A DNA stretch of 64,000 bases from Acanthopleura granulata (Eukaryota > Mollusca > Polyplacophora > Chitonida > Chitonidae): positions 2,564,403 to 2,628,402 of the forward strand of contig JABBOT010000037.1 in assembly GCA_016165875.1 (NCBI GenBank), written 5' to 3'. Under the pieces are notes generated by a model that ran no database searches, had not been told where the DNA came from, and worked only from the letters and a program-made list of their open reading frames with translations. Shown here one piece after another: positions 1-11,299 of the stretch (the stretch's first letter is position 1; every line of letters starts with the position of its first letter). The translations under genes were made by a program, and so were the position numbers.

Positions 1-180
1 TTCTTTATATTTCTGTACACACAAGTAACCCATTGGTAAGCCCTGTCTCTATATGCACGCATAATCTTGTGTACTGTATGGCCCCACCTTAACTTATATA
101 TAAAATAACACTACACACTATGCTGTAAATGTATGCTAACAATAGTATAAAAAAATATACATATATATATATATTCACTG

Positions 181-382
181 TTATTTCTCCATCCATATAA
201 CTTTCCTTCCCATGCCCAATCCGACGATGATGTCGTTTCAGGCTTGCCATACGGGTAAACTGCTTAGCACAGTTCTTACAACTCTACGTACAGCTGCCTG
301 ATCCATGAACTTCCCGCTTCTGACGATTTAGGGTTCTACGTGTCTTAGTCACACGCGAACACAAATCACAGGTAAATGCCAT
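181..382 (-). pseudogene. Broken two-finger C2H2 zinc-finger gene inside the terminal repeat
   Basis: Reading from an ATG at 382 gives a short C2H2 protein. The first finger (CDLC ... VH) has its first zinc histidine replaced by glutamine (NRQKREVH). The second (CKNC ... RHHRRIGH) keeps all four ligands. A TAG at 284-286 separates them, so as read it cannot make both fingers. A transcription-factor-like or DNA-binding role would be expected for an intact version. The neighbour copy of the repeat at 20.8-21.0 kb lacks this insert. I cannot tell whether the gene belongs to the element or was captured. Confidence 0.5.
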
Positions 383-540
383 CACTTAACTTCCTTTCTC
401 AGTCATCCACTGCAACGTCTTTGCACCAAACATACCAAAAATGACAAACACCGCCAACCTTTTAATGTCATTATCACGTGCACACCGCATGATACAAAAA
501 ACACCTTCACCCAGCTATTAAAATACCGGTACTCGTAACT

Positions 541-776
541 TTGCACCGTGCCGAGCCCTATGACGTCATAACGGTACCTCCCCCTCCCCAACCTGGCAAG
601 CTGTCAAACCCTATAGCGGTACCTCCCCCTCCCGCCCCTACTTGGCACCCTGCCAAATCCCATGACGTCATAACGGTACCTCCCCCTCCCCAACCTGGCA
701 AGCTGTCAAACCCTATAGCGTTACCTCCCCCTCCCGCCCCTACTTGGCACCCTGCCAAATCCCATGACGTCATAAC
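541..776. repeat. 102-bp tandem repeat with CRE palindromes
   Basis: ATGACGTCATAACGGTACC recurs at 560, 662 and 764, a period of 102 bp. Each unit holds a perfect TGACGTCA (561-568, 663-670, 765-772), the ATF/CREB-binding palindrome, followed by CT-rich blocks of the CTCCCCCTCCC type. The open frames here (proline-rich on one strand, glycine-rich on the other) simply translate the repeat. Inference: an enhancer-like array at the element end. Confidence 0.7.
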
Positions 777-844
777 GGTACCACCTTGGTTAAAAGATAG
801 GAATAATGGTCGTAAGTTACATTATATACTACTCATTGGCCTAT

Positions 845-1085
845 ATCATAAACTTTATTGTCATAAATATTTATAGATGAAAAGCCATAAAATTTCCTAG
901 ATATGCTGGTTTTTCGAGTTTTAACCGTTTTCTTTTTTTTACCTGATTTTAATCATGTCCAAACATTTTTGTCTCGTTTGTGATATTCTCACGTCCATAT
1001 CGAAAACCTGAACCGTCTCGTGTTTCCACCTTGTTCTCGCCACGATATGGCTGAAATATTGCCGATGTGGCGTTAAGCCATAATC
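845..1085 (+). mobile_element. LINE 3'-UTR fragment, plus strand
   Basis: Matches, in opposite orientation, the 3' flank of LINE copy B (26,520-26,760). Shared are the TTTTAACCGTTTT block, TAATCATGTCC, a block ending TTGTTCTCGCCACGATATGG, and the GTTAAGCCATAATCATTCATTCATTC-type tail. The tail of short ATTC repeats marks the 3' end of the element. No coding sequence. Confidence 0.65.
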
Positions 1086-1089
1086 ATTC

Positions 1090-1650
1090 ATTCATTCATC
1101 TATGAATTCTGAAATGACTGCAGTTTTCCGGTTTTAACCGAAGTTTAGGTCTTTGACCTGGTTATAAAGACGTCTTTCTGTTTTATTTGTTTTTGTGTAT
1201 TCCCATTATCGTCTTTAAAACCGCTTACCGATTCATGGCTTAAACATCTTCTCGGCCGACATGCCTGAAAAGTGGCCATGTGGCATAAAGCCATAATCAT
1301 TCATTCATTCTCCACAATTTCTGCGAGCTGAAAGTTGACAGGCAAACCGACCAGACCGTCTCTTCCCAAAGTGGTTGTTGCCCGACACGCAGGGAATGAA
1401 CGCCCTTACTCCCTGTGCTGCATGAGGCCTCATCTGTCTCAAGATTTAGACTTGTCAGCATACAAAGCCATAGACTGTGCACAGAGGCTGTGTTCCCAAG
1501 GCAACATCACAGGCTTCTGAAATATTTCCACCCATTGAACATGTCAGAACGTCCTCCTTATTTGCTTCCTTTCAGCCATTATCACAAGATCGGTTTTTCT
1601 CTGAAGTGAAGACAGCAATTTATTATCTTTTATTTTTTTTGGATACCTAG
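1090..1650 (+). repeat. Composite dispersed repeat: second LINE subfamily 3' tail plus an unknown block
   Basis: 1,090-1,310 matches 50,600-50,739 plus 53,716-53,790, a second LINE 3'-UTR subfamily ending in the ATTC tail. 1,310-1,650, starting near TTTCTGCGAGCTGA, matches 53,795-54,130 and in part 54,290-54,500. The shared junction means both halves were duplicated together. This copy is the uninterrupted version of the site carrying a piggyBac at 50,736-53,719. No intact gene. Confidence 0.65.
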
Positions 1651-1661
1651 TCACATTTATA

Positions 1662-2460
1662 TCCCTCGGTTTCCCGGGAGTAAAAAGAACTGGACCCAAG
1701 TTCTCTGGGCAAGTTTGTCGTGCGAGGCGACTAACCTAGGGATCTCCCGTGTGGTTCCGATGAATAGAATAATTAAACAGCCTCCCCGGGCTTGCCGTAC
1801 CGGGCGAAAGGGGCAGCCTCGAGAAATATATTGTTGTAATGCTTCAGAAAACAACAGTATATTAACAGTATAGATCCGTGACAGATCAGGATCTTGGTCA
1901 TATGACAGAAGAGAAAATAACAGAAGAACTTAAAGATCAGGTAATAACAAATGTAAAACTGTTCGTAATTAAAAGCGATGGAAATCTGATTAGAACATCT
2001 ATCTTTATCGGACCGTATAGTGAACAGTGGAATTATTTATACCTTATCCGACAGAGTGCTCCACTCTCAGAGGTTTGGCCGTGAAAAGGGACAATGCTGT
2101 TATAAACTGGTCTGCTTTAGATGTGCGGAGGCAGGCCACGAGGGCTTCGACTGCACAAACCCTCCAAAATATTTCAATGGCAGCGGAGTGCATATGGCCT
2201 CTTTCAAGAACTGCCCTCTATTAAAAAATGAAAAGAAATTATAACCCTGAAATGTAAAAATATGTCTTATCAAGAGGTCTCTGCCACGGATGGCTTCACT
2301 CAACCCACATGTACAAATGTTATCAAGAAATCCTCTGTTTCAGTGGGGGTTCAAACATCATTTACTTGGCACAAAACGGCCACAGAAATTGGTAACAAAA
2401 CCCCTAAACAGCACAGGTCTCCTCATCATCACAAACCGACATAAACATTATTGAAAACCC
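1662..2460 (+). mobile_element. LINE fragment: 5' UTR start joined to middle of ORF1
   Basis: 1,662-1,850 matches the start of the LINE 5' UTR (compare 32,430-32,270, minus). 1,878-2,450 then matches the middle and zinc-knuckle part of ORF1, in three frames, so an internal deletion joined them. Recognisable pieces are LVCFRC, GHEGFDC and HMASFKNCPL, all with counterparts in copy B ORF1. Frameshifts and one stop make it dead. Confidence 0.65.
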
Positions 2461-2475
2461 TGTAACTTTACCTGA

Positions 2476-2890
2476 ATCCCCCGTGGGGTTCTCGGGAGTG
2501 AAAGGAAAAGGACCCCAGTTCTCTAGGCAAGTCTATCGTACTAACCTTGGACTCACTCCTGTGGTTCCGGTGATAGAATAGTTCCAGAGCCTCCCCGGGC
2601 TTGTCGTACAAGACGACGGAAAGGGGCAGCCTGTTTCCAGTGGGTTGCGACCCGTGATGTGGGAGGACGGGATCCTGGTAGCTGGGGGCGGGTTGGTCTT
2701 ACGAGATCCTCTCCCCCAACCCTCCACTTCGGCCCTTACTTCTTAAAAGACGGGCGGTCGGAGGGCCCGCGTCGAACAACCGGCTGGTCACGCCAGTCCT
2801 GATGACCGGATATCAACCCACATATATCTAGCTATGGTATAAGTTGACGGCTTTCCGTGTTGGACATGTTTAGTGAGCTGTTCGCATGTC
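2476..2890 (+). mobile_element. LINE 5' UTR fragment, plus strand
   Basis: A second, head-to-tail copy of the LINE 5' UTR, from the GGTTCTCGGGAGTGAAA start to the GGCTGGTCACGCC block, matching 32,430-32,100 read in minus. It is truncated before ORF1. 2,890-3,085 holds nothing I can identify. Confidence 0.6.
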
Positions 2891-3085
2891 TGGGTGGGCC
2901 GTTTCTAATTTATTAGATTCGACCTACTCTGGTAGGAGCGAAAAATCTATCGTAAAGAGGATTTGGCTGGATACCCGCAGGAGAGGTTTCGTCACACATG
3001 TAGTGGCAGTCGAGGTCGGGTGAGAGACAGGGCGCTATGAATAAAGAAATCGGTTTGCTATGTCTTTTTCTATTTGCCTTTCTTG

Positions 3086-3300
3086 GGGCCTTCATGGCTC
3101 AGTCGGTTAGCGCGCTAGCGCAGCACAATTTTCCCGAAGCCTCCCACCATTGCGGTTGTTGTGAGCTCAAGTCCAGCTCATGCTGAATTCCTCTCCGGCC
3201 GTACGTGGGAAGGTCTGGCAGCAACATGCAGATGGTCGTGGGTTTCCCCCCGACTCTGCCCGGTTTCCTCCGACCATAATGCTGGCCGTCGTCGTGTGAA
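3086..3300 (+). mobile_element. tRNA-derived SINE
   Basis: The head (3,093-3,175) looks like a pol III tRNA promoter: ATGGCTCAGTCGGTTAGCG as an A box and GTTGTGAGCTCAAGTCC as a B box. The body carries GGTTTCCTCC-ACCATAATGCTGGCCG, a segment I associate with mollusc SINEs. It abuts the 3' tail of LINE copy A, lying in the opposite direction, at about 3,300. Confidence 0.65.
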
Positions 3301-3555
3301 TGAATCAAAGAATGATTATGGCTTAATGCCACATCGGCAATATCTCAGCCATATCGTAGCGAGAACAAGGTGGAAACACGAGACGGTTAAGGCTTTCGAT
3401 AGGGAGGTGAGAGCATTAAAAACAAACCAAAAAACGTTCGGACATCAGGTAAAATCATGGTAAAATCATGGTAAGACAACCAAAACACTTAAAACTCGAA
3501 AACCATATTCAGGAAGTGTTATGACAAATATTTATGACAATAAAATTTATATTTT

Positions 3556-5810
3556 ATGATACAGGCCAATGGCCTTCAAATATTTTATGACAGCGTCGCC
3601 AGCGATGCTGTCAAACAAATCATAGATGGACTTTACTCTGTAGAATCTTTGCCGAACGTGGGCAAAGTCTACGCCGTCAACCAGGATATGTTGGATGCCG
3701 TATTCAGCACCACATCCAACACACTCGGGTGCACTGGTCCCCTCCAGGATAAAATTGTGTGTTAGATGAGGAGAAAGCCCAACACGGCATCTTGTTCAAA
3801 CTACTTGGTCTCTACGAGACATACCCAGTGTATAAGAATTATGGCCAATGACAGGGTGAATAGCGTGCAGTTTATTACGCACCTGCAAGTCCCATTCAGT
3901 ATATTTGTCTACATATGATGGATTGAAAACACAGTCGTAGGCAGGATTTGTTGGGTGAGCTATAAGATGTGTTGCATATTGACGGCTGAGTTAATACGTC
4001 GGTTATGTAAAGAAGGCTTATTGGCCTCCACGTATAAAGTCTCCACTGGTGAGGTTCTAATACATGCCTCAGACCTAGGTGATGGACCGAATCCAACATT
4101 TTAAGATATTTCCTAGCGGAATCATAAATGATGGACCCATAGTCCAATTTAGACCTCACCAGAGAACGATATAAATTAAGTAAAACAGATCGGTCAGCAC
4201 CCCAATCGGTGCTAGACAACGACCTTAATTATTAATTAATTCGAGAGCCTTTGAACATTTAGCTTAAAGGGTTTTTATGTGAGGTATAAAAGATAATTTA
4301 CTATAGAATATAACCCCTAAAAATTTATTTTCCCCAACAATCTTCACTGATTCATCACAAAATTTAAGCTCAGGGCCTAGATGGAGTTTGCGTTTATTAC
4401 AGAAATGCATACCGACGGTTTTAGACGTGGAAAATCTAAAACCTTTGGCAACTGCCCATTTCTCGATTTTATTCAGGCAAAGCTGCAGTACGTTATTCAT
4501 ATTTTTAGCACGGTAGCATATCAGGAAATCATCTACATATAAAGAACCCTCAGTACCAGATGTTAATGTTTGAGCCAAGCTGTTAATTTTTATGTTGAAC
4601 AGTGTTGCTGAAAGGATACTGCCCTGGGGTACACCCATCTCTTGCTCATAAGAGTCCAAAAGAGTGGACCCCACCCATAGTGATCCATAGTGACGAAAAC
4701 CACATTGGATATTAGATAGTAACTTGTTGGTTTCAAGAAACCTGTCATTTATCATCCGTTCCATAGTCTTACAGAGGCAACTGGTAAGAGCTATGGGACG
4801 GTAATTATTTGGATCAGTATGATCCTTACCCGGTTTGGGAACCGGGATAATACACGCGTTCCTAAATGAGGGTGGAAAATTACCAGTTATCTAAATATCA
4901 TTTCATAAATCCAACAGAGTCTCAAGTGGTTCAGGTGATAAATGGTTTAGACACTTATAGTATACATTATCACGACCACATGCAGTATCATGTGCCTTTC
5001 TCAATGCAGTTTTTAGTTCATCGATATTAAAAGGACGATTATAATCTAAGTTTTTAGAAGGGAAGGGCAATTTAATTTTCTCCTGGTTTTTGATATGCTG
5101 AAAATCTGATTTTTTAGAAATTGTATCAGCTAATTTATTAGCCATATCGGATGGAGAAGTTAGTATATTATATCCATCTTTCAAGTGCTGGACTTTTGCT
5201 TTATTATTTTTGCCCTTAAGTTTCTGAACCATATTCCAGACCTTACACATAGGTGTTTTTGACGTAATGCCTGAAACGTAGTTCCGCCAACAAGATCGTC
5301 TCTTGGACTTAAGTAATCGACGAGTTCTAGCGCTAAGAATACGAACCTGGTTTAAATTATTATCAGTAGGACAATGATTGAATGTACGTTCAGCTTTTTT
5401 ACGGTCCTTTGTGGCTTTACGATAGTCATTGTCGTACCAGGGTTTACTTTTGGATTTTGGACTGGTCGAAGTCTTAGGGATAGTTCTATCTGCAGCTCGT
5501 AAAATAGACTCACTAAATTTTAATATGGGATCACCTGCTGCATTGAGAGTCTCTGGAGTGATATCAGCCTCACAGAATATCTCAAATGCCATCCAATCTG
5601 CTTTATCGAACTTCCACCTAGCTACACGTTCTAAAGAATTTGAAGTGAGATGCTCCAGGATAATAGAAAAATGGTCACTACCACTAAGGGCAATAGGATT
5701 TAATGATTGGACCCGCTGTGCTATTTCAATAAAATTAGCCTTAAGACTTCGTCAATTCCACTGTATAATTTTGTCGTATGTAGACATTACGGAGGGAGGC
5801 GTGTAGGAGA
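3556..5810 (-). pseudogene. LINE copy A ORF2 remnant (reverse transcriptase)
   Basis: Order in the minus direction: a short N-terminal piece, a jump over the endonuclease to GSDHF-like sequence, the linker domain (5,592-4,903), then RT motifs including VPQGSILSATLF and LYVDDFLICY (4,764-4,264), the thumb (4,219-3,896) and a C-terminal scrap (3,765-3,556). The intact family makes a target-primed reverse transcriptase. Here the segment with the first catalytic aspartate is missing and several frameshifts occur, so no activity is expected. At the linker it keeps the open frame that copy B has lost. Confidence 0.8.
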
Positions 5811-7065
5811 TTTGTCTTTATGTTTGGACCGAGGACGACCCTTCCTTGGAGATCGGCTGGAAGATCTCCGTGGTGCGGGTGATGTATCCATCACTTTCTC
5901 ATCTCATCTTGAAGGGACAACGTCCTCCAACGATCCAAATCTGTTAAATGTTTGGACAGGATCTCGAGTGGCCTTAGACAGACGTTCTGTAGGGCCACTC
6001 GGTTTACTGGTTTTAATATTACTTTGAAGTTTGTTTTTGGACTTGTTTTTGTCATTATTTTTAGAGGGCTGAGGTTCAGGTATAGCCTTTTTTTCTGCTT
6101 TGTTTATTGGTTTTATGTCTTGTACTGAAGTGGTTTGGGTTGAACAAGGATTCCGGACAGGTTGAGCTGAAGACTCAAAAGAGATCGAACTAGGTTTGTC
6201 GTTTCCAATGGGCCAAGTCAAGGAAGTTTGAGTTGCAATAGATGTTGCAGCTCGCTTGACTACATTGGCAAACGAAGTCTGCGGTGACGTACTAGAAAGC
6301 GAGGCCAATTTGTGGGCCTCCTGGTAGGAAATGTTTTCAGTTTTTAAATTGATTATTTGCTTTTCTTTAATGAAAAGAGGACAGTCGTTAGAGGAGGCCA
6401 TGTGATAACCGTGCTGCTGCAAAACCACCATGACCTTCACTGACGCATCGGAAACAAACCAGTTCATTTTCACATTGGCCTTTGCCGTGACCAAATTTTT
6501 GGGAAGTAAAACATCGTGTTGGGTTAGGTATGTATAAATGGACATTAATCCTATACGGGCCAATGTAGATATATGATGGTAGAGAGGTGCTAGTAAAGGC
6601 TAACAGATATGGGTTTAATTTGAGGATGTTGCCAGCTTTTTTTGTTGTGAAACGTTTCACTCTGACAACACCCTGTGGTTTTAATTCTGTACAGATTTCT
6701 TCTTCAGATAGGTCGAAGATATCCCCATCCCTGTCACGTATTAATCCTTGACAGCTGTTCAGGGTGTTGTGAAGGGATGTAAAAACAGATATGTGTGAAA
6801 TGTTATTCAATGATAATAAATTCTCGGAAACATTCGATGAGAATGAGGCACCCTGCAAAGCCCTTTTTAAAAGAAAAAGATGTATTTTAGAGGCCGGCTT
6901 TTGTTCACTCTTTCTTGGGAGGACAATAAAAGCCGGCCAACTTTCCTGGCCATTGTCATGTGGGTCTGATAAAACCTCCAGCTTCCTCTTTATATCAGCA
7001 CATGAAGTTGGCTGAGAGGACGAACGAAAATTAGAGACATTTTGTTAAAGGTTTAGGGAAGTCAT
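5810..7065 (-). pseudogene. LINE copy A ORF1 remnant (gag-like zinc-knuckle protein)
   Basis: Homologous to the 455-aa ORF1 at 30,402-31,769. The start ATG at 7,065 is followed within seven codons by a stop (ATGACTTCCCTAAACCTTTAA), and further frameshifts separate 6,858-6,388 from 6,563-5,904. Parts of the CCHC knuckles and the SSNDCPLF block remain. ORF1 proteins of this type bind the element RNA in ribonucleoprotein particles. Confidence 0.75.
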
Positions 7066-7699
7066 AATAAATAAGTAGGAATTCACTCCAGGTGTTCCCC
7101 ACTTACCACGGAGTGTCAACAAGGGCGATGCCTGAACCTGGGAATACCCAGCAGGAAAGACACCAAGGATTCCACATGGGGTATACTCAAATAGATGGCC
7201 TTAATATGCACCCCCCATTCCCAACCCGAGCTCCTCCCTCACCCACCCACCCAATGAAGGAGGTAGCACATCAGACACGAACTACTTGATTGACCGTATA
7301 GCCACCGCCTCAAATGTAACCATACGAATGAAGTTTAAGAAAAATCATTTGTTCTCTAAAGAGTGTTGATATTGAAAAATTTTGGAACCACGCAGAGGCA
7401 GGGGTGACCAGCCGATTGATCGGAGCGGGCCATCCAACCGCCGGTCTTGGAATGTTGGGCGTGAGGATCTCGTAAGATCAACCCGCCCTCAACCACCAGG
7501 ATCCCGTCCTCCCCCATCGTGGGTCGCAACCCACGGCAAACAGGTTGTCCCTTTTAGTCGCCTTGTACGACAAGGCCGGGGAGGCTGTGGAACTATTCTA
7601 TTCACCGGAACCACACGGGAGAGCCCTAGGTTAGTCGCCTTGTAGGGCAAGCTTGTCTAGAGAACTGGGGCCCTACGGGGGTCGTAGAAGTGAAAAATG

Positions 7700-8680
7700 T
7701 TCTTAGTCACTGTTAATTGGCATCGGAGAAAAGTGTATACATATATCTTTGAATACCCTTCCCGTCAAGATGTTCCGCTGAATACCCTTACCGTCAAGAT
7801 GTTCCGTTTGTGTCAACTGCATCGAGAGTCTTTCCCACGGATCAGTTGTAAAGCACTTGAATAGCTGGTGTCAAATAATGTGCAAATTACGGCACAGTGA
7901 CGACATTGAATGGCGAAAAATATCTCAAGACCTGATCTTCGGCTTGTGACAGTTCCCATAATACATTGTTGCAAAAATTGTACAAAATGTTTCAGAGTTG
8001 GTTACAGTTAAAAATGATGTCAAGTTTCTGGAGGCTGGATCATATAAAAAATACAATGATAAAAAATATAAAACCAGATAAATTGCGAAATAATAATAAG
8101 AAAAACACCCTAAAACATAAAAATTCCACTTCTATCAAAGCATAATCCCACGTGCATCAACTATCCTGTAGTATTACTAAATTAAGATGTTGAATGCAGA
8201 TAAAAGGGAGTAAGGAACCAAACAAGCCCTGTGAGAAGTTTGAGAGGAGTAATGGTTCAACAGGTACGTCATACTCATGGACCATGTCCCTGAACATGGT
8301 GGTTTTGTAAAACCAGTTAGACGCAGCAATTATTCAATGCTTTTCACAAAACAGCAATCGTATGAAAGTTCTGCATTTTGATAACAAAAACAGAGCAGCT
8401 TTTACGAATTACAACAATGATGTTTACCATTTGCTGACTTCTCCTTTAAAGCTTGCCTCTAAGTATCATATTTGTGTTATTTCCAGCAATATCACGTAAG
8501 GGGTGTCTCCAATGCGCAATATGTCCAAATAAAGATATGACATCATGAACATGTCCTTCATGTCATGTATGTCAGGTATAGGTATCATTGCATGGTCACT
8601 CAACCTCAGAAATCTGTATGCATAAATTCTCCTAAAAACTGTATTATAATGAACAAACCATTTGAAAATCTACTGTACCA
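7700..8680. other. No gene seen
   Basis: AT-rich sequence with a short local duplication near 7,750-7,800 (GAATACCC-TCCCGTCAAGATGTTCCG, twice). Nothing coding or structured was recognised. Confidence 0.6.
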
Positions 8681-8688
8681 AAACATAC

Positions 8689-8884
8689 CATCAAGATTGT
8701 GGTCACTCAATGTGCTGCCCTGGGCTTTACCCAGCATGCCATTCTCCAGTAAGATGAGCAGCTTGGCTAGTTTGGTTCTTTCAATTGTCGAAGTCGACAA
8801 CCTATAATTGTTCATGTGAGACAGTTTCGTGTGGGCCAAGTGTCGTGCAACCCAATCAAGTTCAGTCTCACTTAGATTCATTAA
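8689..8884 (-). CDS. Exon: C-terminal part of a tyrosine-recombinase-like domain
   Basis: Bounded by an acceptor (TGAATTCAG before 8,884) and a donor (G/GTATGTTTTG after 8,689), and open throughout. It encodes SETELDWVARHLAHTKLSHM followed by NNYRL and TKLAKLLILLENG. This resembles the end of Crypton-like tyrosine recombinases, where a (L/M)GH-x-H ... YRL block carries the late histidine and nucleophile tyrosine. It is the last recognised exon of a minus-strand gene whose other exons lie at 10.1, 11.0, 14.0-14.7 and 15.8 kb. Phase 0 at its start fits the 10,123 donor. Confidence 0.5.
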
Positions 8885-8889
8885 CTGAA

Positions 8890-10115
8890 TTCATTAACAC
8901 AGCCAGCAGTCTTGTCAAAGTCGATTCAAACTTTCCACACAAACTGGACATATTAATTCACTGAAAACTGTCTCTCAGTATTTCCTCTTCATAAACAGTG
9001 TTATAATGAGTCAGTTTCATAAAGGGCTACACTAAATGCCAACTGAACACACACGTCAGCTCAATATAATGTTTTGTTAAATCATTAGCAGAAGTTCTGG
9101 AGCAAAACTTTATGGCAAGAAAGAGGGCAATTTAACACGAAATTTATGGTATTTACAAGTATCCACTGTACACGCATGTAAGGTGTTTTTGTAACAGTCA
9201 GAAATCAAGAATATGATTCTTTTAACTGTTTACTATTTCAGTTTTGGGTGCAATATGGCAATCCGTTAAATGAGAGGACGTAATAAATGTTTCTCGAAGA
9301 AAATCAGTGACCTCCAGCAAGTAACTGAGACAATTTATCATTTGTGATATCAGAAAGCTCATGTACAGCAGGTCATGTTACTTAGTAGGAAGCAAATCCT
9401 AGATACAGCGACTACTATCTTTGAGATCGGTTGCATGTTCCCAGCTTAGCCTCTACATTCACCGCTTTGAATAATTACATTTACTAAGCGGGAACTTGGT
9501 TCTGTTGCCAAGTGTAATTTTAAATCCCCATCATCTCATTTTGCAAGAATAATAAGCATCACAGCGTAGCAATTAACACAAATACACCTGATGCATCCCA
9601 AGGTACAGGGTACAAATTTTGCAAACCACTATTTTCAAATCATCCGATGCGGTTCTTAGGGTGCACTCGGCTACTCATTTCAAAGGTAAGACCATCGCCT
9701 TTGTCACAATTGTTGCCTATAGCTCCTTTCATTGCCTTAATAGTCCTAGTTTCACCTTGAACGTTCGTGTGGCGTTCCTTTTTCCTGACAATGCCCAATA
9801 CAGACCATTCAAATGAAAAATGGCGGTTATCGAAGTTTATCTGGTTACATTTGTGTTAATTGTGACGTTATCGTCATTATTATTCATGAATAACTATCGG
9901 GTGATATGATGTCAAAATTACTGTAGGATCCAAAGATGCTTTTGTCTGCAGCATATACAGATTTAACATGTTAAGGACGGCACGCCCAAAATGACAGAGC
10001 TCCAGGTTAGCATAGTTAGTGATTGGCATACTACAGATGTGTATTTCTTAAAACTGAGGTAAGATGAATGGAATATATCTCAGATCTAAGCCCAATGCAA
10101 AATTTTAGAATAAAT
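8890..10115. other. Intron-like AT-rich sequence
   Basis: Lies between two exons of the SET/recombinase-like gene. No further exon, repeat or RNA gene recognised. Confidence 0.5.
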
Positions 10116-10122
10116 AATTCAC

Positions 10123-10262
10123 TTTCCCTCTTCTCAACTGGCAATCTGTTGCCAGGTATTTTCTTAAGCTGGATGCTTTTATCTGGCTGGCAATTTTCTC
10201 GCTGCATCCTGCGCGTTTCAGAACATTTTTCAGGGATGACAGGGCTCTGAGGACTTCGTCAC
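10123..10262 (-). CDS. Exon: tyrosine-recombinase-like domain, HxxR-equivalent region
   Basis: A 140-nt exon with acceptor TTTTAG before 10,262 and donor AAA/GTGAAT at 10,123. It encodes DEVLRALSSL and, near its end, IKASSLRKYLATDCQL. In the lophotrochozoan/fish family I recall, this is the LRKH-type block of the recombinase domain; here the position after RK is tyrosine rather than histidine. An expected exon between this and 11,013 (the YVFARP-type region) was not found. Confidence 0.5.
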
Positions 10263-11012
10263 CTAAAACAAATCAATGGGCTAATGACATTCATACAGTC
10301 AAGCAGCCCAGCACATTCTATACACAAAGAACCTAATTATCCCCCTCCCCCCCCCCCAGGTTTTTACTGTGGCGATTTTGTACTCCTTATCAAAAGAGTG
10401 TAAAATGTGACTGGTCGTGAAATGTGTGACCCTTTGGCTAATGAAAAACGATAAAATGATTGGAATCCACGTGTTTTAATGATAACACACATGCATTTCT
10501 AACGTCCCTGGTTTTGAGGTGAAACAATGGTTTTACAAGTATGGTTCTGGAGTGAGCCATGTTAGGCTAAACAGGAGAATTTCTAAACAATGTACGAATG
10601 TATGCTTGGGTTTTATGTGGTGCTTATCAATTTTTCAGTCATATGACGATGGTGAGTCATTAAATATATATATACACATATATGTATATATAATATGTCT
10701 TCTTGTTGCAGGGTCAGCCCATGTCACCAAACTGCTACCACCACTGGAACATTACTCTGAAGACACCAGACATGACACCGCGTTCAGTCACCACGCCGAC
10801 CAGTCCTGTTTCCTTGCTCTAACCACGCAACGCTGAGCGCCAAGCGGGGCAGCAACAAGCACCATTCTTGAAGTCTTCCTTATGACCCGACGCGTCATAA
10901 TCACAATCCAAGTGCGTGCAGACCTCCAAAACTTGACTAAAAACTAGAAAATACAAATACATGTATACACGCAAGTGCAAAAGGTACCTGTGTTGGCAAA
11001 CAAGTAAGGGTT

Positions 11013-11250
11013 ACAGTCTGACCCCAGCTGCCTTTCTGAAAGACTCATCCTGGAGTAAGCTCATCGTTGTGGCTGTGTCAGGTGGAATGATAATGGGTAT
11101 TGCATTTCCCCTCTTCCCCCGAACAGTCACAACTTCATGTGTGGATAACAGTTTTTGCTCCAGTTTGCTGAGAGTGTTTCTCACAACATCTGACAGAACT
11201 GTGTCGTTGTTTCCTCTTCTGGAGAAGTCTTCCAGCCTGAAACTACTATA
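11013..11250 (-). CDS. Exon: tyrosine-recombinase-like domain, RGKRG region
   Basis: Encodes a helical segment (LSDVVRNTLSKLEQKLLSTH) followed by VVTVRGKRGNAIPIIIPP. The VRGKRG-x-x-(V/I)P(V/I) strand is a hallmark I associate with the Crypton-like recombinase domain of this gene family. It begins after an acceptor-like CGTAG near 11,250. The downstream donor near 11,013 (GGG/GTCAGA) is weak, so the edges are approximate. Confidence 0.45.
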
Positions 11251-11299
11251 CAGACTACGGACATCAGTCATGTCAGCGCGCAAAAAGCAGAACAAAAAT

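Larger units (their letters stand above)
1..840. repeat. Terminal repeat of a Polinton-like DNA element (copy 1)
   Basis: This stretch aligns by eye, in the same orientation, with 20,785-21,035. Shared blocks include a CACGTG E-box (near 475 and 20,883), a CRE palindrome, and a shared end reading GGTTAAAAGATAGGAAT then a TATACTACT terminus. Read inwards, the terminus is AGTAGTATA; an AG start is typical of Polinton/Maverick inverted repeats, which is established knowledge. This copy carries about 360 bp, including a C2H2 gene, that copy 2 lacks. Inference: it is the right end of an element extending left out of the window. No 6-bp target duplication could be tested because the other end is not seen. 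Confidence 0.55.
3300..7690 (-). mobile_element. LINE copy A (I/Nimb-like non-LTR), internally deleted
   Basis: Runs from the ATTC-type 3' tail (about 3,300) to the 5' UTR start (about 7,690) and aligns throughout with copy B. Three internal deletions are visible against copy B: the endonuclease (junction near 5,690), part of the reverse transcriptase including motif A (near 4,690), and most of RNase H (near 3,890). 7,066-7,690 is the 5' UTR. It is a dead copy. Confidence 0.85.

Noticed and set aside
541..876. Proline-rich open frame near the left end
   Set aside because: It translates the 102-bp tandem repeat; no start context, and the opposite strand is equally open.
3093..3175. tRNA gene
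   Set aside because: A- and B-box-like motifs are present but the cloverleaf is not; it is the head of a SINE.
10702..10830. Plus-strand exon after TTGTTGCAG
   Set aside because: Open for about 40 codons only, with no donor or homology I recognise.
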